A DNA stretch of 64,000 nucleotides from Takakia lepidozioides (lineage: Eukaryota; Streptophyta; Takakiopsida; Takakiales; Takakiaceae): positions 46,376,001-46,440,000 of the forward strand of contig CM060733.1 in the NCBI GenBank assembly GCA_030704615.1, given 5' to 3'. Position numbers and translations under genes: made by a program. Under the pieces are notes generated by a model. That model had not been told where the DNA came from. It made no database searches and saw only the letters and a list, made by a program, of their open reading frames with translations. Position 1 is the first letter of the stretch, and every line of letters starts with the position of its first letter. Below are positions 53,806 through 64,000 of the stretch, piece after piece.

Positions 53806-56800
53806 ATGTCCAAGGACAGAGATAGACTAGCACGATTTCATTCCAATGCAGGTAGTCTTCCAATGACTGCCACTGCAGACGACGATGGGTTTGCAGTTGT
53901 TCATGAGGATGAGCTGGTTACAGTGTTCCCACTGGAATTGGGTTCTCTGCTTGTTCAAAAGGAGGTGTATGACGAGGATGGGAATTTGGATTTTGGACAT
54001 TTGGAGAAACCATTGGTTGGCGAGTGTGGAAGGAAGTGGAGAGTCCTTCCAGGCACATACCGTGTCCTTGGAAAAGAGAGAAGACAATCAGCAGGATCAG
54101 TCATTACCCCTGGAACTGCAGCATCGGTCGTGCAGCAGAAGGGCACAGTTCATGTGAAAAAAGAGGTGAGCACATCCACTACATTCGTGACTCTTTCAGA
54201 CTCGTCCTCGGAGGATGTTTCTGAGATTCCTCCGCCAGTGCAAACTCCATTCTTGGATGAATCCGAATTGCAAGAGATAACGAGTGTCATTCCAAAATTG
54301 AAAGCCTTCGTAGGGGTGCCTGGGTGCAAGAGCGAGCTGCGTTTTGTTGATTGGGAGTCCCTTCGTGTGCAGCGGGTTCAATACGTGCCAGCAGAGTTTG
54401 ATGGGGACATCTTGTTTGAGCTCAACCCTCCCACGTCTTCCAATGGACTGGCTGGGCTTCTGCAGGGCATGGACAAGAAACATGACGGACACCCTTGGTG
54501 CAGGACAAAAACGTCGAACATCCACAACGACATTGGATTGAAATTTCGAAGGTCGGTTTGCGTTGGGCATTGCAAGTGCCTGAATATAACTTGCCCTCGC
54601 CTGAGAAACAGCGCTCAACCAAACGAGAGTGAGTGGGAAGGTGTGCCATTGAATCCTTTCACCCCAGGACTTGCCCCTCCCAAGACCAATACTTTTGTGT
54701 GCAAGTTCTGCAAACTTTCCCCGTCCTGTGTTTCTGTGTGCCACGCTCGTATGTACCAGGTGGCACACCGGTGCAAAACAATGACTCGTGCCTGCATTCA
54801 TATGGGTGCACACGAGCATCCTGTGTCCAAAGGAAGTTGCAGGGATAGCGTGGACATCGCTAGAAATCTGCTGAAGCAGGAGTTCCACAATGCCCCTTCT
54901 GCAACACCTTCTGCTATAGCGCTTGCAGCTAGCAAGGCTTTCCTGGAAAAACACATATTGGGTGAAGGGGATTCGACACAGCCAATGCTGGATGTAGATT
55001 CGCTTGATGCAGTGATGGACCATTTCTCCGTGTTGAGCTCTCCCAATATTCGGAACCAGGTGAATGCACTCAGAGTCGGCACAGACAATGTTGGATTCAT
55101 GGACAACATTATGGACCTCAAACGGAGAAGTCGCTATGAATTCATTCAAAACAGTACCTTCCCTGGCCAGGGCTCATCCAAGGTTTATTTGTTCAAGATG
55201 TCCGCAGTGGGCGAAGGCAGTGGTGTTAGCATTGTCCGCCGAATGCAACCTGGAGGAGATTTGGCTAAATGTTGGTTGATGTTTGATCACTGCAAACGGG
55301 TGAAGGGTTGGACAACCATGGCGTGCCATGTGTATGATCCAGCATACCAACGTGTGCTCTCAATAGCAATTTGTGATATGCAGTCGGAGGACACTGAATC
55401 CCAGATGCTCATGTGGAATTCGCTCCTGGCCGTCATGCAGCGCAACGGAATACAGAAGACAAATTTTGCGGGCTTCATGGCTGATAGTGCACAGGAAAAT
55501 TTCAATGCAGTGCGGCGCGTGTTTGGTTCGGGGGATCCTAAGGTCCCAATGGAAAATAGGGAGCGCACATGCCTCTTCCATTGGAGTCAATCTCTGGCAC
55601 GTCATACAAAGCGCTGCATTCGCCCTGACCTTCAGTTGGAGCACAGAAGGCTCTGTCTCAAGTACAAAAATGCCAAATCAATGGTAGAAGCTGAGAGCAC
55701 TTACCAAGCAATCCGGGCTTGGTGGTTCTCCTCTGGTGCTGCTACTGGTATCCACCTGAAGGAGTTGGAGGACTGGTTGGTTTTTTTGGCACTTCAGATA
55801 CAGACAGTGGGGAGCTTTCATGACGACGGTAAGCCTCTCGAATCCCAAAATCAGAAATTTTGCAACATGCCTCTTCATTTGGGATTCTTGGATTGTCGCT
55901 TGAAGAACCTCTTCCGTTTCCTTTCCTTCCTCACATTTCCATGCAATGCCTCGTGCAGGAAATGTCCTTGGAGGACTTGGCCGACATGCCATCCTGTAAT
56001 TTGGCGGAGACTGTTCATAACGCCTGGATGCAGCAATCTACCAAAGCAGGTCGTGACTTGTATGTGGCCACTGCTGATGACATGGTGCGGGCACTCACAC
56101 AACAAACCAGGTACCGCAATTTTCTGATGGGACGGGGTGGAGGCAAGGGCCCCGGTTCGACTTTGTTGATGCTAAGGGCTGCGAGTAGGTCTGGAGACCC
56201 ATCCAAGATGGCCAAAGCTCTGAACAGGTGCACTGAAGGCTCCCCATTGCAATCCAGGCTCCCTCATTTGGAAGGCGAGGAAAGATTTGGATCATGCAAA
56301 AGGAAATTGAACACTCTTCCAGGTTCAGATGGAGATTCTCATCGCCCAGACAGGGTCAACTTCTCTGTGCCAAAGGTGTCTCCAGTGCAGACTAAGTCCT
56401 GTGCCGGCCCCTTCCCAGGTGGGTCCTCCTCCTGTGGAGCAGGTGCAGAACATGCAAGCACAGCAGCAGGAATCCCATTGGAGGAGGTGGTGGCCATGGT
56501 GCAGGAATCTGATTGCATTGATAGTGAGTGGCATATAGAACGCACCCCACCAGGATCTAGAGTTGCTTGCATGGCAATTCGGACCCCCTCTTTCAAGAAA
56601 TGCAAATCAAAAATATGCAAAGGCTCCAGGGGGACTCCAGCTCCAACATTCACAGGGTTGTTCCGACCTTATCATAGTGGGGAGTCAAAGAACCACAAGT
56701 TCTGGTTCTGCCCAGACGATATGGCACGATGCGTCAAGGGAACAGTTCGTCCTTCGGTGATAATGAAAGGTGCCACCTTCTGTCAATACGAATGTTACAG

Positions 56801-56810
56801 AGACTATTGA
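53806..56810 (+). pseudogene. MULE-type transposase of transposon B, lacking the SWIM finger
   Basis: It begins MSKDRDRLARFHSNAG and shares with A the VKKE site, the acidic TFVTLSDSSSEDVSE, the Cys/His module (FVCKFCKLSPSCVSVCHARM, ACIHMGAHEHPVS) and the DDE core (CWLMFDH, CDMQSEDTES, GFMADSAQENFNA, RTCLFHWSQSLARH). The first 1.99 kb is one uninterrupted frame, where A has two indels. One extra T in a T-run near 55785 shifts the frame before the intron (GTAAGC at 55829 to GTGCAG at about 55961). After the intron it continues DMPSCNLAETVHNAWMQQ to GTVRPSVIMK. At about 56770 similarity to A ends, and the SWIM zinc finger present in A is missing. Confidence 0.78.
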
Positions 56811-57167
56811 CAGACCGGAGTCGAGCAGGGCGAATGAAAGGGCCTCAACATTGGTGACTGACACTGCCACTGTTGCATTGGTAGAGTCGGGAGGCAAAAA
56901 TGTAGGCAGTCAATCGTCTTTTGCGACAAAGCTCTGTGATTTGGTTGAGGGATTGCAATTGGTAGCAGCAGAAGCCCTAGATCACGAGGATGTGCAGAAA
57001 AAATTGGCTGATTTGTGTGCATACTGCTACCTTATCGCGGAATCAACAGAAACTGTGGTTTTGGGTCCAAATGAATTTTGATCGCTCCCAAATTTGGCAC
57101 GCACGTTGCATATGGCTACATTGCACGCCCCATTCAAAAACGGAAGGAAAAAAAAATCGTGAGCACA
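56811..57167 (+). other. Unrecognised ORF region
   Basis: A 103-codon frame (56770-57081) gives ALVESGGKNVGSQSSFATKL and ALDHEDVQKKLADLCAYCYL. No domain is recognised. It directly follows the truncated transposase and overlaps its last codons in another frame. Confidence 0.35.
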
Positions 57168-57628
57168 TGAAACACAGTCCAACAGGTCCCAAAGCAATAG
57201 CATTGCAGCTTGCATGGGATGATGCGAAGAAGAGAATAGAAGCAGATATAAAGGAACTCAACAAATTCCAGGATCAATGGAAGATGAAAGAGGCTCGTCA
57301 GCACCAGGCTATTGTCGAGAATGATGCAGTCATTGCTACACAAATAGAGCAGATGAGGTCAAAAGAGGCTCGTATCAGTGAATTGGAGAGGCAGTTGGCA
57401 GAGATTACCAAGCAAGTAGCAAAGATGGGGACACAACCGGCCACCATAGTCAATCCTGAGGAACGATATGTAGCTTTGCAGCAAGAATTTGCTTCTTATC
57501 GTGCTGAGCAGCAAGGGGAGATGGATGTGATAGAACAGACCATGAAGGCACAAATGTCTACAACATATCAGAGAGACGATAAGACCTGCAGAAATTGTTG
57601 GACTCAGTGTTTTGCAGGGATGGCATGA
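57168..57628 (+). CDS. Coiled-coil protein fragment, function unknown
   Basis: 153 codons from the Met at about 57168 form an uninterrupted frame dominated by heptad-like charged repeats (AKKRIEADIKELNKFQDQWK, RISELERQLAEITKQVAKMG), followed by YVALQQEFASYRAEQQGEMD. It could be the coiled-coil segment of a transposon-encoded protein or a decayed host gene. The end (CRNCWTQCFAGMA) looks non-native. The neighbouring frame at 57663-58013 (REEPIDLEEEWEDPCNYCME) may be its continuation after a frameshift. Confidence 0.4.
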
Positions 57629-57662
57629 GGTGTGCTATGCTTAGAGCCTTAGTCAGGGATAC

Positions 57663-58013
57663 TTGTATGATAGTATTATTTTGCAATTGTTTTTCAATGG
57701 CAGAGAGGAGCCGATTGATTTGGAGGAAGAGTGGGAAGACCCGTGCAACTATTGCATGGAGAATCTGGCCGTGGAGATGGTGGTTAGGGGAGACGTGGCA
57801 GTCGCCCACCCAGAACAGTTTTTGTTTACTGTTGGAGATCATGTCCGTCGCTGTTTTTTGTATTATAAACAGTTGGAAGATAGACTGGAGGTGTTTCGAC
57901 AATCTTACCTCCGCGATAGACACTGGAATCGAGTACATGCTTGTGGCACTAGAAGCATTCGTGTCTTTTCCGAATCGACTGCATGTCCAAAACCACTGAG
58001 GGAACAACTTTGA
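57663..58013 (+). CDS. Hypothetical protein fragment
   Basis: A 116-codon frame contains NGREEPIDLEEEWEDPCNYC, RGDVAVAHPEQFLFTVGDHV and YYKQLEDRLEVFRQSYLRDR. The composition looks coding and the frame follows the coiled-coil ORF closely. No family is recognised. Confidence 0.35.
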   Translation: MYDSIILQLFFNGREEPIDLEEEWEDPCNYCMENLAVEMVVRGDVAVAHPEQFLFTVGDHVRRCFLYYKQLEDRLEVFRQSYLRDRHWNRVHACGTRSIRVFSESTACPKPLREQL

Positions 58014-58754
58014 GATGTTTGTTACTACTGCACAGTCGGATAAATTCGCATTTCTAATGGCGGATAGAAGTTGCATCAATGACTACGCAGTCGGCGCAAT
58101 ATTCGCGGCAATTTAATTCAATTACGTAAATTGTTTTTTTTTTAAAACAACAATTACAAGTGGTTTTAAGCACTAGAGAACGACTCTTAACAACTAGGCA
58201 TTCATTGCACACCCTATTCAAAAATGGAATTTTTATAAGTGCTCCACATGGCTCATGACGTGGAATACTTTTAATGTATTTTAGGGCTTGTGTGGCTCGT
58301 AGAGATTGTTCTAATCGTCGGATGTAAAATGATCTAAGGGTGGAAGAGTAACTTTGTCATTTGCCTGAATTTGTCTAAGTGTTGGGAGAGGGATGGAGGC
58401 ATGAGAGAGAGACGAGCAAGTGATGCGAGAAGGACGAAGACCAAATCGAGGCCCATGTCCTGTTGTTGCAAGCGTTTATGGCGTCAAGGGCGCATTATGT
58501 GCAAATGTGGGTTCTTGGCTCCCCTTTGTACCATGATTTGGTATTCTTCCTGATGATCACAAGGTTCTTGGGGGAATCAGCTTGGTCTTAGCAACCCATA
58601 TTTTAATCTCTGCCCGCTCAGCTGCACCGTGGTGGTTCTTACGAACCAATCCCACATTACCTGACTACAGATACAAGCAGCACGCACAAGAGGTCTTCTT
58701 GGGTTCATGGTCAGTCTAATCCGCAATGGGTCATGACACAAGGTAGAGGACAAT
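58014..58754. other. Unannotated DNA
   Basis: No supported gene. A short T-run/A-run junction lies near 58133-58148. Confidence 0.45.
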
Positions 58755-59555
58755 GTGGTGAGGGCACCTTCTTCTTCGAGCTATTTCAGCTTGTTTTGCC
58801 GAGATGTAGCGTCGTGGAGTGCGATGCTTGCAGGGTATGCACAACAAGGACGTGGGATGGAGGCTTTGGAGACCTATGAAGTTGCGAAGGGAGAGTTTGA
58901 TAACATGGCTGAACGAGATGTTGTCTCAAGGAACATGCTGAATCTCGCAAGATATGGCCAGCATGTGTGTGGGATGAGGGCATTGGAGACATATGAGCAA
59001 ATGTTGCGAGAAGGGGTGCAGCCTGACTGGGTCACGTTCATTTGTGTTTGCAATGCATGTGCAAACCTGGCAGCCCTGGTAAAGGGCAAAGAGGTCCATC
59101 GTGACATTGTCAAAGCTGGAACTGTACCAGATGTAACAATACCTCGTCGACATGTATGCCAAACGTGGGAGCATTCCCTTGTGGACAAGGAGTGTTCAAC
59201 AATATGGCTGAGCGAAATGTGGTGTGGTGGAATGTGATGATCGTAGGACATGCACAACATGGGCGGGGATTGCGGGTTTTGGAGACCTATGAGCAAATGA
59301 TGTGAGATTGGGGGTGTACTTATGCAAGATGGACGTCCAGTGGCTTACGGTGAAGCCCGAGCACATTACGGTTGTTTGTGTTTGTAGTGCATGTGCGAGC
59401 GTGTTGGAGAAGGGCAAAGAGGTCCATGGTTGCATTGTCAAAGCTGGAATTGTGGTAGATGTCATTCTGAACATGAATACCCTTCTGGATAGGGAGTGTT
59501 CAACAATATGGTTGAACGAAATGTGGTGTCGTGGAAAGTGATGATCGCAGGACAT
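58755..59555 (+). pseudogene. PLS-type pentatricopeptide repeat (PPR) gene relic
   Basis: Repeat units are clear: RDVASWSAMLAGYAQQGRGM + EALETYE, then NMAERDVVS, ALETYEQMLREGVQPDWVTF + ICVCNACANLAALVKGKEVH. Decayed second and third rounds follow (NMAERNVVWWNVMIVGHAQH near 59.2 kb, then another to 59.55 kb). PLS-class PPR proteins act in organelle RNA editing and processing in plants. Frameshifts and stops break it. The last recognisable unit (VVS.KVMIAGH) is cut at 59555 by a transposon-like end. No E or DYW domain is seen. Confidence 0.75.
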
Positions 59556-59630
59556 CAGCGTAGCTACGGCGTGAGCCCAGCCCCGTGAGCCTGGGAGCTG
59601 AGCTCACGCTTCAAGGAAGCGTGAGCGGCA
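59556..59630 (+). repeat. Terminus resembling the transposon A inverted repeat
   Basis: CAGCGTAGCTACGGCGTGAG + CCCAGCCCCGTGAGCC resembles the left end of transposon A (CA, then GGCGTGAGC, then CGTGAGC at similar spacing). It sits directly after PPR codons. A 25-base palindrome with arm GCTCACGCTTC lies at 59602-59626. No partner end was found in the window. Confidence 0.55.
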
Positions 59631-60123
59631 CAAATTTGCTGGAGAAGCAGGTCCTATAGGCGAGGATTGCAAGAAGAGGGCCTATTACCGTGGACAAAAC
59701 AAAGGGGGCCACCATGCACCATGTCTACAATGCCTGCACAAAAAGAGTAATATGAAAATATGGCAGAATAGAGCTCAGAATGATTGACACACTCTATTTC
59801 AATTCACAGATAGACGCTTACAATGAATGGCATGTGCATTTGCCCTGGTTCCGTGAACGAAATGTATGTGTTTGTCCTAAATGCAAAGTCTTCACACGGT
59901 AACCTTGAAACCAGTATGGGAAGTGGGCATGGGTCGTATGTGTTCAAAGAGAATTTGGCTGAGCCCTACGTGAGGTGTCCCGCTGCAGAAGGGTGATGAC
60001 TTCTCCGTAGCCTAGTGTGGCTTGGTGAATGAATTGGTCTCTCTTACCGTCGCAGCTGCAAAATCATAGACAAATAAGTTGCACAAAACAAAGTATCGGT
60101 CTTACCAACCCTCCTCTTTGCTA
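59631..60123. other. Unannotated DNA
   Basis: No gene supported. It may be interior DNA of the element starting at 59556. Confidence 0.4.
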
Positions 60124-60780
60124 CTATCTCCTCATGGTTTCTCCACACACAAATCCTGCCCAATCAATTTGCAGACCCATGAATGTTGCTACCACTGCAT
60201 TGAGTTGTGATGATGCGACATAAATAGCAGCCTTCTTCAGGGCTAACCGGCTCACTGCAAATTTCATCCACTCCATCATTTCAGGATTCGCTGCTTTAGC
60301 AACTGCCCAACCCCCCGTTCGATTGAAAGCATCCTCCTTAAAATGGCTTGCAGGAACAAAAGATTCATCTTTAAAGCCATCAACTTCAATCCCTGCTGAG
60401 GGTAATAGCAAGACCTCTGTTACGGTGCGGGCATCAACAACTATCGACGAGTCTTTCACTATTCCACTCTTTGAGCTAGGATCATAAGAGTTGTAAAACT
60501 GCATCACTAATGACATGCTAGGCTTTGGCAGACCCTTCAAACAAAGAATCAAAAACTCCATCATCTGCATCTGTCTCCACAACGCTTTCTGCTCTCGTTC
60601 ACCCAAAATCATAGAAATGTCACAACTGCTTAATTCTTCTGCCATCATCGAAACCGGCGGTGGCAATGGTTGTGGCACAGCTTTCTTCACCATCGTGACG
60701 GATTGACTTGGAACACTAATTTGCTCCCCAACACTCACTGCACTCAATACTCTCTGTCGCTCAGTACTCTCATTTCTCAC
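60124..60780 (-). CDS. Unrecognised 218-residue protein next to an LTR
   Basis: The uninterrupted minus-strand frame starts MRNESTERQRVLSAVSV, four bases beyond the LTR end on that strand. The middle part (GLPKPSMSLVMQFYNSYDPS, SSIVVDARTVTEVLLLPSAG) resembles plant 'putative transposon protein' N-terminal regions with an FYN..., I..R.V.E.L.LP.G pattern. The C-terminal part (NPEMMEWMKFAVSRLALKKA) is helical. I do not name a function. If the LTR is a 5' LTR, this would be the first ORF of a second element. Confidence 0.5.
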   Translation of the reverse strand: MRNESTERQRVLSAVSVGEQISVPSQSVTMVKKAVPQPLPPPVSMMAEELSSCDISMILGEREQKALWRQMQMMEFLILCLKGLPKPSMSLVMQFYNSYDPSSKSGIVKDSSIVVDARTVTEVLLLPSAGIEVDGFKDESFVPASHFKEDAFNRTGGWAVAKAANPEMMEWMKFAVSRLALKKAAIYVASSQLNAVVATFMGLQIDWAGFVCGETMRR

Positions 60781-61015
60781 TGTGACAGACTATGCGAATT
60801 GCAAGAACACTGGCAGAGAACAAGAAGGATAATAAGAAGAATGGCAAGAAGAGCCCCACTCCTATCTATCGCTCAGGGTAACCTATCTTAATAGTTGGAA
60901 AATACGGAGTCAATGATTAAAACCTAACCGCCACCCCAACATTGTAACAGATTGTACAGCCGACGGCGCAAATATACTCATAATGACAATGCTGACAGAC
61001 ACATACATATTGACA
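60781..61015 (-). repeat. LTR of a Ty3/gypsy relic, about 235 bp
   Basis: Minus strand TGTCAATATG to GTCTGTCACA, with TG...CA ends. It is directly preceded on that strand by the purine tract AGTGGGAGGGGG (61016-61027), which marks it as a 3' LTR of the integrase relic upstream. Confidence 0.75.
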
Positions 61016-61027
61016 CCCCCTCCCACT
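61016..61027 (-). promoter_or_regulatory. Polypurine tract
   Basis: AGTGGGAGGGGG on the minus strand abuts the LTR start. It would prime plus-strand DNA synthesis of the element. Confidence 0.75.
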
Positions 61028-61053
61028 TAACCTAAATTCTGCCCACATAAACA

Positions 61054-62223
61054 TTATGTCAAGTACAACTTAAGACGATCGCCGTTGATGTGGGTCAGCA
61101 ATGGGTCGCTATTTATGGTAGCCAATTGTATAGAGCCATTTGGAAAAGCTTCCACCACCTGATAGGGCCCGAGCCACCTCATCTTCAATTTACTAGGAAA
61201 TTTTTGAAAACGGCTATCATAAAGAAGGACCAAATCTTGAGCTTTAAAGATCTTGGGCTTACGGCGGCTATCATAATAATCCTTCCGCCGCAATTGGGTG
61301 ACTTCAATGTTCTGTAACGCCTGCCGACGAAGTTCATCCATCTTAACCAATTGCAACAGACGAGCCGATAGGGATGGAACATCGCCCAACCGTTCCTCGA
61401 TAGCTATGCGTAGGGAAGGAATTTCAAGCTCGATAGGCAATATTGCCTATTGTCCATAAACCAACTGGAAGGGAGTAAATCCGGTAGTAACTTTAAATGC
61501 AGTCTGATAGGCCCATAATGCAGAAAATAATTTAGTATCCCAATCGTTGCCAGTACCAGAAATTGTCTTTGTTAAAATACCACAGAGCAACCCATTGGTC
61601 TTCTCCGTCTGACTATTAGCCCGTGGATGATAAGGAGTAGTCTTCCGATGTTTAATGACATATTTGGCAGTCATCTGCTCAATAATAGAATTTAAAAAAT
61701 GTGTATGACGGTCGCTCACAAGCTCTCGAGGACAACCAAATCGAGTAATGATATTCTCATAAAGAAACTACCCCACAACCTTGGCCGTATCGGTGCGAGA
61801 GGCCATAGCTTCAGCCCACTTAGTGACATATTCAGTTGCAACAAGAATATATCGTTTTTGACCATTACGAGAAGCAGGGGCGATAGGTCCAACAAAATCG
61901 ATACCCCACTTCTCAAAAGGTGCTTGTGCAAGGATGGGAACCAAGGGCATAGAACTCGATCGCGTAGGTCTGCCAATACGTTGGCATGCATCACAACGAT
62001 GCACATAAGCAAAAGCATCTTTAAATAGGGTAGGCCACCAATATCCTGCCAATAATACCTTCTGTCCGGTGGCATCCCTTGCAAAATGACCACCACAAGA
62101 ATCGGCATGGCACCCCTCAAGTATGGCACCCCTCAATCGGCATGGCCGCAAAGAAATAGCAGGTTGCAAAGTGTCCAGGTCCTTAAGTATATCATAATAA
62201 ACCAAGCCCTTAGTTAGTGCCAT
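61054..62223 (-). pseudogene. Ty3/gypsy integrase, frameshifted
   Basis: The zinc module reads HADSCGGHFARDATGQKVL...CDACQR. The three catalytic regions are present: KWGIDFVGPI, SDRHTHFLNSI and RANSQTEKTNGL. WDTKLFSALWAYQTAFKVTT + GFTPFQLVYGQ and the GPY-type end WLGPYQVVEAFPNGSI follow. One frame change near 61770 and a stop after VYGQ (61447) break it. No chromodomain or PHD finger is present. RT is not in the window: the relic starts near 62223. The GIDF and YH.RANSQ.E signatures suggest the non-chromodomain plant branch. Confidence 0.85.
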
Positions 62224-62417
62224 GACCCTTCTCCGTCGAGACCCCTTGGGGTGTCCTATCTTGCTATCGCAATAATATCGAAGGTATCGCTATATCGATG
62301 AGAAAGATATTAAAAAGTTCTAAAAATTGTCATTAAGTCAGAAATTCCTATTATTCTACATAACCCTACTCCTAATTGTGTAGCGCCCTCGCAAACACTA
62401 TATCTTCTTATGGGTGT
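62224..62417. other. Short unannotated spacer
   Basis: No feature recognised. Confidence 0.4.
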
Positions 62418-62760
62418 GACAGGGTTTGTTATGGGTGTAGATGTGGTCAAAAAGTATTTGTCAAGTTATTTTACCACTAGTGTGAAACTAGCTAGGAAAT
62501 AGGCAAGCGCGGGAGGCTCATCTTTCTCAAGTTGAGCCTCACCGCGCCTAGCTATGGCGCCGTAGTGTGGATTCCCCATGGCGTGGGGTGCACTTGGCTT
62601 GACTTGTATTTGAGTGATGAGGTTATATATGCATGAGTTTATGCTTCAGCTTTGTGAGCTCGTGCTTGTATTCTTCTTCTTTATCACTCGAGAAAGATGA
62701 GCTCGTATCTGTGAGTGCCAGATACGAGTTAGTTGTAGCACTTGTGGTTTTTGCTTGAGG
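62418..62760 (+). repeat. Diverged relative of the fold-back arm repeat
   Basis: GTCAAGTTATTTTACCACTA + GTGTGAAACTAGCTAGG parallels the arm at 3334. The hairpin GGCTCATCTTTCTCAAGTTG + AGCC, the 'ggggtgcacttggcttgact' stretch and the 'tgtgagtgccagat.cgagtta' end occur in the same order as in the 3.3-kb and 39.3-kb copies. Confidence 0.7.
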
Positions 62761-63359
62761 ATGAGAGAAACCAGGTTGTTATGCAAGGAGCACCGTGGAG
62801 CCCTTGGTTGTTAGAAGTGGAGGCGTGTAGGTTACGAGGTGGTAGACCTTGGCATTCGATCTTCAGCTTCAAAGATGAAAGCACGATGCTGCAGGTAATT
62901 CCAGAGCACCTTGATGGTTTCAGATTGTGTACATGCATGAGCAAGCACGATTGGGAAGAGGACCAGTCAAGAGCAGGTTATAGTGGCTTTGGTGGCAAAG
63001 CTGAGAACTGGACTTGGGAATGCGAGCTTTCATTGTGTGAAGGATTGCAAGACCAAGCGAAAGGGCTGATTTGGCTTGGGGCAAATCAGTGCACTTTGTG
63101 GAGTATGTTGAGATTGGGTTTCAATCTCGAGCTTCAGCATTGAGAGGGCTCTTGTCATGGCAAGAGCAGGACTAGAACAAGAGCTAAGAGATGCGGCAAG
63201 GCCATGGAATGTGCACCTAGGGTTTCAGAGCTTGGAAGAAGAGCTCTTGCACCACAAGAGGAGTGTCTTGTGGCTGGAAATGTAAGCCTTAGGGTTTCAG
63301 GAGCTTGACAAAGGCTGTGGAGTGCTTAGTCTTGTCTTAGAGAGCATCAAGGAGCCAAG
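62761..63359. other. Unannotated DNA
   Basis: A 133-codon plus-strand frame (62742-63143) gives LEDERNQVVMQGAPWSPWLL and SIFSFKDESTMLQVIPEHLD. No domain recognised. It starts inside the repeat, which speaks against a real gene. Confidence 0.4.
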
Positions 63360-63770
63360 ATAGGGGGCTGATACCTCTTGTGTGAAGGGGTTGCATGTGT
63401 GGAGCATGTATTCAGCTCATTGAAGCTTCCATCTTCAAGCTTGGAGGGCAAGCAAGGAAGAGCGAAGGGCTGACTTCCCTTATGTGAGGGCAATGCATGT
63501 GTGGAGCATGCTTTCAGCCTGTTGAAGGCTTGTACTTTCAGGTTTGGGAGTGCAAAAAAGAAGAAAGGGGCTGGTTTCCCTGTAGGGCATGTGTGGAGCA
63601 TGCTTTCAGCCCGCTGAAGCTTGTATTTTCAGGTTTGTGGGTGCAAGAAATGAAGCAAAGGAGCTGATTCTCTTATGGTGAGGTGGGGCATGTGTGGAGC
63701 ATGCCTTCAGCCCATTGAGGCTCTTGTTTTCCAGCTTTAGAAAGCTAGAACGGAAGGGCTAGGGCTGGTT
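63360..63770 (+). repeat. Tandem repeat, about 100-bp unit, four copies
   Basis: The core GCATGTGTGGAGCATG recurs at about 63393, 63495, 63587 and 63688, each followed by '.ttcagcc..ttgaagcttgta.tttcaggtttg'. Intervals are 102, 92 and 101 bp. Confidence 0.88.
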
Positions 63771-64000
63771 CCCACTTGGGTGAAAGAAAAGCACTTGTAG
63801 GGCATATGTGAGGTGGGGTTTCAACCTCAAGCCTAGATAGAGCATGGCTCTTGAAGTGGCAGGTGTAGGAGGCTGGAATAGGCTCTAAGAGAGATGCTAT
63901 GGCGCACAGTCAAGCATGCAGGTATGGAGGGGATCTAAATACAAGAAATCAGAACGACAACTCCCCCACACCAAAAACAACCCCACGGTGTTGCTCCTGC
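63771..64000. other. Unannotated DNA at the window edge
   Basis: No feature recognised. A decayed further copy of the preceding repeat may start near 63800. Confidence 0.35.

Larger units (their letters stand above)
46461..56810. mobile_element. Mutator-like transposon B, diverged copy of the two-gene element
   Basis: Same divergent gene pair as transposon A, with similar exon structure: minus-strand ParB/methyltransferase gene (46.78-52.93 kb) and plus-strand transposase (53.8-56.8 kb). The proteins align throughout but differ at many residues, so B separated from A long ago. No TIRs or target duplication were found. The left edge is taken as the break in the retroelement at 46460. On the right, similarity to A stops near 56770, before the SWIM finger. 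B is therefore probably truncated at both ends. Its first intron holds a long palindrome array. Confidence 0.7.

Noticed and set aside
60781-61015. 5' LTR of an element containing the 218-residue ORF
   Set aside because: The purine tract and integrase on the proper side identify it as a 3' LTR. A shared or second element cannot be excluded, but no primer-binding site was seen after it.

Overview
The window is nuclear DNA of a plant-lineage eukaryote. It contains a PLS-type PPR gene relic, a LysM receptor-kinase exon, a plant-type endo-beta-mannanase relic, plant Ty3/gypsy elements with an initiator-Met tRNA primer site, and GT-AG introns. A seed-free land plant or a close streptophyte relative fits best, but the species cannot be fixed from the sequence. 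I see no intact host housekeeping gene. Almost everything is nested mobile DNA.

Layout: 1-3.3 kb, unannotated DNA. 3.3-5.4 kb, a fold-back element with 359-bp inverted arms that carries one exon of a LysM receptor kinase. 5.4-14.5 kb (minus), a Ty3/gypsy element with gag, protease, a C5 cytosine-DNA methyltransferase domain, RT, RNase H and integrase, ending in a PHD finger. 14.8-21.8 kb (plus), a complete chromodomain Ty3/gypsy element with 729-bp LTRs and a 5-bp target duplication. 21.8-26.2 kb, tandem repeats and a decayed Crinkler/RHS-like NTPase. 26.2-26.6 kb, a LINE endonuclease relic. 26.65-38.56 kb, an LTR fragment split by an 11.36-kb Mutator-like DNA transposon (element A) with a 9-bp target duplication and imperfect terminal inverted repeats. 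39.3-41.5 kb, a third copy of the fold-back arm and mannanase relics. 41.6-46.5 kb (plus), a second, truncated copy of the methyltransferase retroelement. 46.5-56.8 kb, a diverged second Mutator-like element (element B). 56.8-58.1 kb, unrecognised ORFs. 58.75-59.55 kb, a PPR relic cut by another transposon end. 60.1-62.2 kb (minus), another Ty3/gypsy relic with an LTR. 62.4-64 kb, repeats.

The main find is the two-gene DNA transposon present as copies A and B. A plus-strand, SWIM-zinc-finger, MULE-type transposase is transcribed divergently from a nine-or-more-exon minus-strand gene. The encoded protein combines a ParB-like fold (DGNHR motif) with a permuted, beta-class-like DNA amino-methyltransferase domain. 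Introns of that gene hold arrays of long palindromes. The palindrome arms differ completely between A and B, but the centre (CG-NN-AACG) is shared. In B the palindromes form a 116-bp-period array with a three-unit higher-order repeat. This looks like a transposon carrying its own DNA-binding or DNA-modifying protein and clustered binding sites. That interpretation is inference; the genes, repeats, TIRs and target duplication are read directly.

The second theme is a retrotransposon that carries both a cytosine methyltransferase and a PHD histone reader. Many ORFs in the window are broken by single-base homopolymer indels, so real decay and sequencing error cannot be separated here.
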